From Flavihumibacter sp. (GTDB lineage: Bacteria > Bacteroidota > Bacteroidia > Chitinophagales > Chitinophagaceae), in assembly GCA_025455285.1 (NCBI GenBank), contig JALOMU010000087.1, positions 1 through 6,775 of the forward strand: a stretch of 6,775 nucleotides of DNA. The letters run 5' to 3'. The number at the start of each line of letters is the position of its first letter. The stretch's first letter is position 1. A model generated the notes under the pieces. That model did no database searches, was not told the DNA's origin, and saw nothing but the letters and a program-made list of their open reading frames with translations. Of this stretch, positions 1-4,480 are shown one piece after another. The translations under genes and the position numbers were made by a program.

Positions 1-1
1 A

Positions 2-313
2 GGGAAACGTCCTTCTTCCATCACCCAATTAAGTGGGGGAGAAAAAACACTTACTGCAACTGCCTTGCTGTTTGCGATTTACCTGATTAAACCAGCCCCC
101 TTTTGTATTCTCGACGAGGTTGACGCACCACTGGATGATGCAAACGTGGGCAAATTCACTAATATGATTCGTCGTTTCAGTGAAGAAAGCCAGTTTATTA
201 TAGTAACACACAACAAAATGACAATGAGTGCCGTTGATGCAATTTATGGCGTAACCATGCAGGAACCGGGAGTAAGTAAATTAGTACCGGTAGATTTTAG
301 AAATTTGAATTAA
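2..313 (+). CDS. smc: Chromosome segregation ATPase SMC, C-terminal end (5' truncated by window edge)
   Basis: This is the last 103 codons of an SMC protein, the ATPase that forms the bacterial condensin ring and organises and segregates the chromosome. The frame is open from base 2 to the TAA at 311-313. Counting codons from base 2, the ABC signature LSGGEK is at 10-15, the Walker B and D-loop stretch [15 protein letters not shown] at 35-49, and the switch histidine at 70 in IVTHNK. Together these form the C-terminal half of the split ABC head. The LDEVDAPLD spelling and the ending VPVDFRNLN fit SMC rather than RecN, RecF or SbcC. The Walker A half, both coiled-coil arms and the hinge would lie upstream of the window. 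The TTG at 65 is internal and not a start. A strong terminator 38 bases after the stop marks the end of the transcript. Confidence 0.95.
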   Translation, partial: GKRPSSITQLSGGEKTLTATALLFAIYLIKPAPFCILDEVDAPLDDANVGKFTNMIRRFSEESQFIIVTHNKMTMSAVDAIYGVTMQEPGVSKLVPVDFRNLN

Positions 314-350
314 TCTCCTATATTTAAGTATTAGTAACCGTCCAACCTGT

Positions 351-385
351 TAAAGCATCTCCGTTTGGAGGTGCTTTACTTTTTT
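351..385 (+). terminator. Rho-independent terminator after smc
   Basis: A 12-bp stem pairs 351-362 with 367-378 across a GTTT loop, with one T-G wobble. It is followed by CTTTTTT (379-385). It lies 38 bases past the smc stop codon and is the natural end of the smc transcript. Confidence 0.9.
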
Positions 386-407
386 AAAAAATCGAGGAAT
401 TTTACGA

Positions 408-457
408 TTGCAGGAAAAGCAGCTCCATTGTATTTTGTTACTGGAGGTTGTATCTTG
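408..457 (+). promoter_or_regulatory. Possible tandem Bacteroidota-type promoter elements
   Basis: Bacteroidota promoters typically carry a TTG-type -33 element and a TAnnTTTG -7 element about 20 bases apart. Two near matches occur in series: TTG 408-410 with TATTTTG 431-437, and TTG 428-430 with TATCTTG 451-457, each with a 20-base spacer. Both -7 boxes are one T short of the consensus. Transcription from either would run straight into the hairpin at 474-504. The call rests on motif resemblance only and is weak. Confidence 0.25.
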
Positions 458-473
458 TTTTTCACCAGTTCAT

Positions 474-504
474 AACCGCACGCCACAGGTGTGCGGTTTT
501 TTTT
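474..504 (+). terminator. Second strong intrinsic terminator, in front of the DUF486 gene
   Basis: An 11-bp stem pairs 474-484 with 488-498 around a three-base ACA loop, with one G-T wobble. It runs directly into a T tract (497-504). It is a textbook plus-strand terminator, but it does not follow an evident gene: smc already has its own terminator at 351-385. It ends 30 bases before the ATG of the DUF486 gene. It could be a backup smc terminator, the 3' end of a short RNA, or an attenuator in the DUF486 leader. Confidence 0.85.
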
Positions 505-534
505 AATTTTAGCGCCACACCAAAAGATCAAGCT

Positions 535-864
535 ATGCGTACCATCGTACTGCTGCTCCTATCCAATATTTTTATGACCATTGCCTGGTATGGACATCTG
601 AAACAAAAAGGCCTACCGCTGTGGAAAGCAATATTGATTGCCTGGGGAATTGCTTTTTTCGAATATTGCCTGATGGTACCGGCTAACAGGATGGGGTATG
701 CGAACGGATTTTCCGGTTTCCAGTTAAAAATGACACAGGAAGTAATCACCCTGGTTGTCTTTGCTGTTTTTGCTGTACTCTATCTGAAAGAACCGTTTCG
801 CTGGAATTACCTGGTTAGTTTTGCCTTCCTGCTCGGAGCAGTCTATTTTATGTTCAAAAAATAA
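535..864 (+). CDS. DUF486 / DMT-superfamily small membrane protein
   Basis: A 109-residue, four-helix inner-membrane protein of the DUF486 family (Pfam DMT_6), placed in the drug/metabolite transporter superfamily. No substrate is known. Likely membrane segments are residues 2-20, 29-50, 67-84 and 90-107. Recognisable family blocks are SNIFMTIAWYGHLK (10-23), WGIAFFEYCLMVPANR (37-52), QEVITLVVF (68-76) and LKEPFRWNYLV (84-94). With half the helices of a full DMT transporter it probably works as a dimer, as in the EmrE-type half-size families. The ATG at 535 is chosen because the protein then starts exactly at the family N-terminus. A longer open frame back to 448 would translate through the terminator hairpin at 474-504. 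There is no Shine-Dalgarno sequence. The TAA stop at 862-864 directly abuts the stop of the convergent trmN6-like gene. Confidence 0.88.
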   Translation: MRTIVLLLLSNIFMTIAWYGHLKQKGLPLWKAILIAWGIAFFEYCLMVPANRMGYANGFSGFQLKMTQEVITLVVFAVFAVLYLKEPFRWNYLVSFAFLLGAVYFMFKK

Positions 865-1584
865 TCAGAGATACAGGTAAAAGGGTTGTAACAGGCGGCT
901 GAATGCTGCTGAATAATTTCCATTTTCCCTGATGCAAATGGTTGATTCATTCACGTTGCAGGGTGTATTTTTCCGGAACAAACAAAAAGACCGGAAGGAT
1001 GCATGTTTTTCTGTCTGGCACACATTCATCCTCATATACAGCTGGAAGTTACTGGTTGCAATTTTCGCTAATAGTGATTCAGCTCTTTGATAAGGAAGCA
1101 GGATTGCGAAATAACCATTATCCGTTGTTAACTCCTCCGCCAGTTGAAGGAGGGAAGATATATCCAGGCTACTTTCGTGTTTTGCCTGGTTGAGTCGCGC
1201 ATCCGGCGATAATAAAGACTGTTCAAAAAAGGGCGGATTACTAAAAACCAGCGAATAGCCGCGCGGAAACGAATACCGGAGGGCATCACCCTGAAAAACC
1301 TGTAATCTGGCGCCCCAGGGAGATGTTTCAAAATTTACTTTAGCTTGTTTTGCAGCAGGTTCATCCAGTTCGATGGCATCCAGTTTCGCAATGGTTGTTT
1401 CCTGGGCCAGCATCAGGCTCAGCAATCCAGTACCGGTTCCAATATCAAGAGCTGACTCCATATCTTTTCCACGAAATTCCTCCGCCAGCCAGGCCCCGAA
1501 CAAACAGGCTTCCGTACATACTTTCATAGCACAATCTTCCTGATCGACACGAAAGGCTTTAAACTGAAAATAGGTATTCGCCAA
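865..1584 (-). CDS. trmN6: tRNA1(Val) (adenine(37)-N6)-methyltransferase, TrmN6/YfiC-like
   Basis: A 239-residue class I SAM-dependent methyltransferase expected to put a methyl group on N6 of A37 in tRNA-Val, next to the anticodon, in the cytoplasm. Visible motifs are the N-terminal YFQFKAFRV (5-13), the family block MKVCTEACLFGAW (20-32), SAM-binding motif I LDIGTGTGLLSL (46-57), the acidic ribose-binding IELDE (71-75), GDA (99-101), and the N6-adenine catalytic motif NPPF at 116-119. The ending LLQPFYLYL resembles the intact family C-terminus. The start is TTG at 1584-1582: no ATG or GTG lies between the upstream in-frame stop (1632-1630) and this codon, and the next ATG (residue 20) would cut off the conserved N-terminus. 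It lies 19 bases after tsaD on the same strand and is probably the last gene of the operon. Specificity for tRNA-Val is inferred from the family; a related N6-adenine methyltransferase role cannot be excluded. Confidence 0.88.
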   Translation of the reverse strand: MANTYFQFKAFRVDQEDCAMKVCTEACLFGAWLAEEFRGKDMESALDIGTGTGLLSLMLAQETTIAKLDAIELDEPAAKQAKVNFETSPWGARLQVFQGDALRYSFPRGYSLVFSNPPFFEQSLLSPDARLNQAKHESSLDISSLLQLAEELTTDNGYFAILLPYQRAESLLAKIATSNFQLYMRMNVCQTEKHASFRSFCLFRKNTPCNVNESTICIRENGNYSAAFSRLLQPFYLYL

Positions 1585-1603
1585 AATATTGCAGGGTTGG
1601 GTA

Positions 1604-2605
1604 TTACCAGCCAGCGCGGGCGGTAGGGGTTACAGAAAGATCGGCAAAATCCTTTTCAAGGAATTTGTAGTAGGCAGCCAGCGCAATCATCGCCGCATTA
1701 TCCGTACAATAAGGTAATGCCGGATAATAGGTTTTCCATCCATATTTTTTTCCCATTTGTTCCAGCCCGTTTCGTAGTCCGGAATTGGCAGAAACACCTC
1801 CAGCAAGGCAAATTTCTTTAATACCAGTTTCGACTGCTGCCTTTTTTAATTTATTCAGCAAAATAGATACGATGCGATCCTGAATGGAAGCACAGATATC
1901 AGCCAAACGGTCCTGTATAAACGAAGGATTTTCTTTCTGATGTTCCTGAATAAAATACAGAATAGCTGTTTTTAATCCGGAAAAGCTGAAATTCAAATCC
2001 GGGATCTGTGGTTCTGGAAACCGGAACGCTTTCGGGTTCCCCTTTTTTGCGTAAACATCTATCAGCGGCCCACCAGGGTAGGGAAGTCCCAATAGCTTGG
2101 CCGATTTATCAAATGCTTCACCGGCAGCATCATCAATGGTTTCTCCAATAACTTTCATAGTAGTGGGTGATTCCGCCAGTACCAGTTGGGTATGCCCCCC
2201 ACTAACCGTAAGGCATAAAAAGGGGAAGCGGGGTTTGGGTTCATCGATCAGGTTAGCTACCACATGAGCCTGCATATGATGAACAGCAATAAGCGGCTTG
2301 CCGAGTGCCAAAGCGATTGACCTGGCAAATTGAGCCCCTACCAATAGTGCACCAATCAATCCTGGTGCCTGCGTAAACGCAATAGCATCCAACTCTTCCA
2401 GTGACACACCTGCCTGCTGCATCGCCTGGTCTACTACCGGAACGATGTGTTGCATGTGTGCGCGACTTGCCAACTCTGGAACTACACCGCCGTATTGCTC
2501 GTGTACTTTTTGGGTTGCAACAATATTGGAAAGGATTAGTCCATTTTTACAAACTGCCGCAGCTGTTTCATCACAGGAACTTTCAATAGCTAATAGAAGG
2601 GGCAT
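1604..2605 (-). CDS. tsaD: tRNA N6-threonylcarbamoyladenosine (t6A37) synthase subunit TsaD
   Basis: TsaD (Kae1/Qri7 family, formerly Gcp) transfers the threonylcarbamoyl group from threonylcarbamoyl-AMP to A37 of ANN-decoding tRNAs, working with TsaB and TsaE after TsaC. The 333-residue length is typical. Seen in order: IESSCDETAAAV (7-18), GGVVPELASRAH (39-50), the metal-binding HHMQAH with H110 and H114, the nucleotide-loop SGGHT (135-139), LAGGVSANSGLR (267-278) and CTDNAAMIA (300-308), whose D302 is the third metal ligand. The catalytic set appears intact. The ATG at 2605 is chosen because the protein then begins MPLLLAIESSCDET as in the family. The open frame continues upstream to an ATG at 2677, but that would add 24 unrelated residues inside the permease gene. 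The permease stop lies 4 bases upstream and the methyltransferase start 19 bases downstream, which suggests co-transcription. TsaB, TsaC and TsaE are not in this window. Confidence 0.97.
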   Translation of the reverse strand: MPLLLAIESSCDETAAAVCKNGLILSNIVATQKVHEQYGGVVPELASRAHMQHIVPVVDQAMQQAGVSLEELDAIAFTQAPGLIGALLVGAQFARSIALALGKPLIAVHHMQAHVVANLIDEPKPRFPFLCLTVSGGHTQLVLAESPTTMKVIGETIDDAAGEAFDKSAKLLGLPYPGGPLIDVYAKKGNPKAFRFPEPQIPDLNFSFSGLKTAILYFIQEHQKENPSFIQDRLADICASIQDRIVSILLNKLKKAAVETGIKEICLAGGVSANSGLRNGLEQMGKKYGWKTYYPALPYCTDNAAMIALAAYYKFLEKDFADLSVTPTARAGW

Positions 2606-2609
2606 ACAA

Positions 2610-3851
2610 TTATTTACTCCGAATTGCCACCACAGGATCCATTTTTGAAGCGATGGATGCCGGAATAATTCCAGCAAGCACCCCTACAATGATACAGATC
2701 GACACAGCGATGGTCATAATTTTAATGGAAATCGTAATCGGGAAACCAATGGAACTTGAAATGGCGAGTGTCAGCAGGAATACGAGTAAAAGCCCGATCA
2801 TTCCACCCAAAATGCAAAGGAATGCAGATTCCATCAGAAATTCCATCATGATGGTCATTTTCTTCGCTCCAATTGCCTTTTTGAGTCCGATTTGCGGAGT
2901 CCTTTCCCGAACTGTCACAAACATAATATTGGCAACCCCAAACATACCTACGAACAGTGAAAGAATTGCAATGAAAAAACCACCCATATTGATACCCGAA
3001 AAAATTCCGGCAGCAAACTCACCAAATGCATCTACGTCATTGAGGGAAAAATTATCAGTCTGTGTGGGTTTGAGTTTGCGGATAGACCGCATGGCACCGG
3101 TAACTTCATCCCGCAGTGCTTTCATAGGAATCATTTCCTTTCCCTGCAACATGATCACCGGATCAGAACGGTCCTCTCTCACCAGGGTTTTCATAAATGC
3201 ATAAGGGAGTAAAACACAGTTATCAAATTCCCAACCACCAATAATGGAAGAACCCTGTTTTTTAATCAGTCCGACAATGTTAACATTCCTGTTATAAATG
3301 TTAACCATTTTACCAACCGCGCGTTCCGGTTTACCAAATAGTTCTTCGGCAACTTTATAACCAATTACCGCCGAATTGGAAGCATAATCAAAATCGGTCT
3401 GTTGCAGGTAACGTCCGTCTATTACTTCAATAGTCTGAATATTGGAGAAATCCTCTGAAATCCCGTACATTCTTACATTGTCCAGTTTTTCATCCTGGAA
3501 CTCCACTTTATCCATCCGCTGTAGCGCAAATGCAATATTGGCTGCTTCGGGTACGGCTTTTCGTAGCAGATCCATTTCATGGTATTTGGGAGAGGGGCGG
3601 TTGAGCAATTTCCAGTAAGGAATCTGACCGCTGTAATCCCACTTGTCTATAAAAATGGTATTGCTACCGAGGGCATTGATATCTTTCTGAACATTTTTCT
3701 CCAGGCTATTTACCGTAGCCAGAACACCGATGATACAGAAGATACCAATGGTAATTCCAAACAGGGACAGAAAGGTTCTGAGTTTATTGGAACGAAACTC
3801 TCCCAGTGCCATTTTTAATCCGGTTCCCAGAATTTCGAGGGTTTTACGCAT
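2610..3851 (-). CDS. ABC transporter permease, MacB/FtsX type
   Basis: A 413-residue inner-membrane permease of the type VII (MacB-like) ABC superfamily. The layout is a cytoplasmic N-terminal helix, membrane segment 1 (about 27-47), a large periplasmic MacB_PCD-type domain (about 50-285), then a C-terminal FtsX domain with membrane segments near 291-313, 339-364 and 376-399. Between segments 2 and 3 lies the cytoplasmic coupling loop VRERTPQIGLKKAIGA (314-329), characteristic of the family. The ending SKMDPVVAIRSK also fits. These proteins dimerise and, with a LolD/MacB-like ATPase, drive mechanical export or lipoprotein movement rather than classical substrate translocation. No ATPase gene, fused or adjacent, is visible here, so it must be encoded elsewhere. 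It is the first gene of the minus-strand cluster and its stop lies 4 bases before tsaD. The substrate cannot be read from the sequence; I give no gene symbol because macB proper also carries the ATPase domain. Confidence 0.9.
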   Translation of the reverse strand: MRKTLEILGTGLKMALGEFRSNKLRTFLSLFGITIGIFCIIGVLATVNSLEKNVQKDINALGSNTIFIDKWDYSGQIPYWKLLNRPSPKYHEMDLLRKAVPEAANIAFALQRMDKVEFQDEKLDNVRMYGISEDFSNIQTIEVIDGRYLQQTDFDYASNSAVIGYKVAEELFGKPERAVGKMVNIYNRNVNIVGLIKKQGSSIIGGWEFDNCVLLPYAFMKTLVREDRSDPVIMLQGKEMIPMKALRDEVTGAMRSIRKLKPTQTDNFSLNDVDAFGEFAAGIFSGINMGGFFIAILSLFVGMFGVANIMFVTVRERTPQIGLKKAIGAKKMTIMMEFLMESAFLCILGGMIGLLLVFLLTLAISSSIGFPITISIKIMTIAVSICIIVGVLAGIIPASIASKMDPVVAIRSK

Positions 3852-3855
3852 AAAT

Positions 3856-3863
3856 CAAAAATA
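3856..3863 (-). promoter_or_regulatory. Possible -7 promoter element upstream of the permease operon
   Basis: On the minus strand this reads TATTTTTG, an exact match to the Bacteroidota -7 consensus TAnnTTTG, four bases before the permease ATG. Transcription from it would give an almost leaderless message. I find no convincing -33 TTG at about 19-21 bases upstream (the nearest, about 13 bases away, is too close), so this may be chance in A/T-rich DNA. Confidence 0.25.
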
Positions 3864-3987
3864 CTGCTTCCTGATGCAACTAGTGTGAAAAAAGTAGCTT
3901 AAATTAGAAGAGAACAATCCGCCCGGGAAACTATCTGTACCAGCGTTGAATCAGAGGAAATTATTTCATCACTTAAATATACTTCCA

Positions 3988-4365
3988 ATGGTTACTACAG
4001 ACATCTCCCAGTTGGTTGGAGAGTGTGCATCCTGGATCACCACTCTCCGTACAAAAAGAGCCGACTTCACCTCACTCAGGGAAAAACTCCAGCAGCTTTC
4101 CACTAATCTCCAGGACCATGACACACTCAAAGACCTTGAACACCTCCAGAATCAGTTCTACATTCAATTGATCAACATCCACGACCTGAAACATGCCATC
4201 AAAGAGCATGAACAGATCGCCCGCTGGGAAAAAGAAAACAAGGGCCAGGTCTCTGACGCAACCATCTCCGCGCACGAAGACATGCTGATGCAGTACGAAC
4301 AACTTAATGACACCCTCAATCATGTGGAGGATGAATTCCGCCAGTTCGTCCGCAAAATAGAATGA
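3988..4365 (+). CDS. Small helical, probably coiled-coil protein of unknown function
   Basis: A 125-residue hydrophilic protein beginning MVTTDISQLVGE that I do not recognise as a named family. It has no signal peptide, no membrane segment and no cysteine cluster. From about residue 20 to the end it is rich in Leu, Glu, Gln, Lys and Asp with leucines and isoleucines spaced as in amphipathic helices (for example LREKLQQLSTNLQDHDTLKD and the C-terminal LNDTLNHVEDEFRQFVRKIE). That pattern suggests two or three long helices forming a coiled-coil or helical bundle, probably cytoplasmic. The ATG at 3988 is preferred over an in-frame TTG at 3946, which would add 14 residues of unremarkable sequence. 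It is the first plus-strand gene after the divergent gap, 115 bases before the EF-G-like gene and separated from it by a heptamer repeat tract. Transcription together with the EF-G-like gene is possible, but no shared function can be claimed. The codon pattern and coherent composition support a real gene. Confidence 0.75.
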   Translation: MVTTDISQLVGECASWITTLRTKRADFTSLREKLQQLSTNLQDHDTLKDLEHLQNQFYIQLINIHDLKHAIKEHEQIARWEKENKGQVSDATISAHEDMLMQYEQLNDTLNHVEDEFRQFVRKIE

Positions 4366-4373
4366 TAACAAAG

Positions 4374-4471
4374 TTAGAAGTAGGAAGTATGAAGTAGAAT
4401 CCCTGCTTCTCACGTCTCACGTCTGACGTCTCACTTCTCACATTTTTCACCTTTCACCTTTCACCTTTCAC
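4374..4471 (+). repeat. Heptameric low-complexity repeat tract
   Basis: Two arrays with a 7-base period lie back to back. The purine-rich left one has TTAGAAG, TAGGAAG and TATGAAG (4374-4394) and a degenerate fourth unit. The pyrimidine-rich right one has TCTCACG, TCTCACG, TCTGACG, TCTCACT and TCTCACA (4408-4442). After an 8-base TTTTTCAC that shifts the phase there are three copies of CTTTCAC (4451-4471). The left GAAG units and right CTTC/CTCAC units are loosely complementary. The tract fills nearly the whole gap between the coiled-coil gene and the EF-G-like gene and ends 9 bases before its ATG. I recall similar degenerate heptamers between genes in Chitinophagaceae-like genomes, but could not search for copies. 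Confidence 0.85.
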
Positions 4472-4480
4472 TTCTTAATT

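Noticed and set aside
448..534. A longer DUF486 protein starting at an alternative codon at 448
   Set aside because: The added 29 residues would be translated through a strong terminator hairpin and do not match the family, which begins at the ATG at 535.
2606..2677. A 24-residue N-terminal extension of TsaD from an upstream ATG
   Set aside because: The extension overlaps the end of the permease gene and does not resemble TsaD. The family N-terminus matches the ATG at 2605 exactly.
2653..3204. A 183-codon open frame on the plus strand opposite the permease gene
   Set aside because: It lies entirely antisense to a well-supported membrane protein gene, and its translation is a low-complexity Ile/Met/Pro/Ser-rich string with no domain pattern. 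It is a shadow of the permease codons.
3946..3987. An upstream TTG start for the coiled-coil protein
   Set aside because: The extra 14 residues add no recognisable feature, and a good ATG follows at 3988. It cannot be fully excluded without homologues.
4374..4471. A CRISPR-like array
   Set aside because: The units are only 7 bases long, contiguous and degenerate. There are no 25-40 base repeats with unique spacers and no cas genes.
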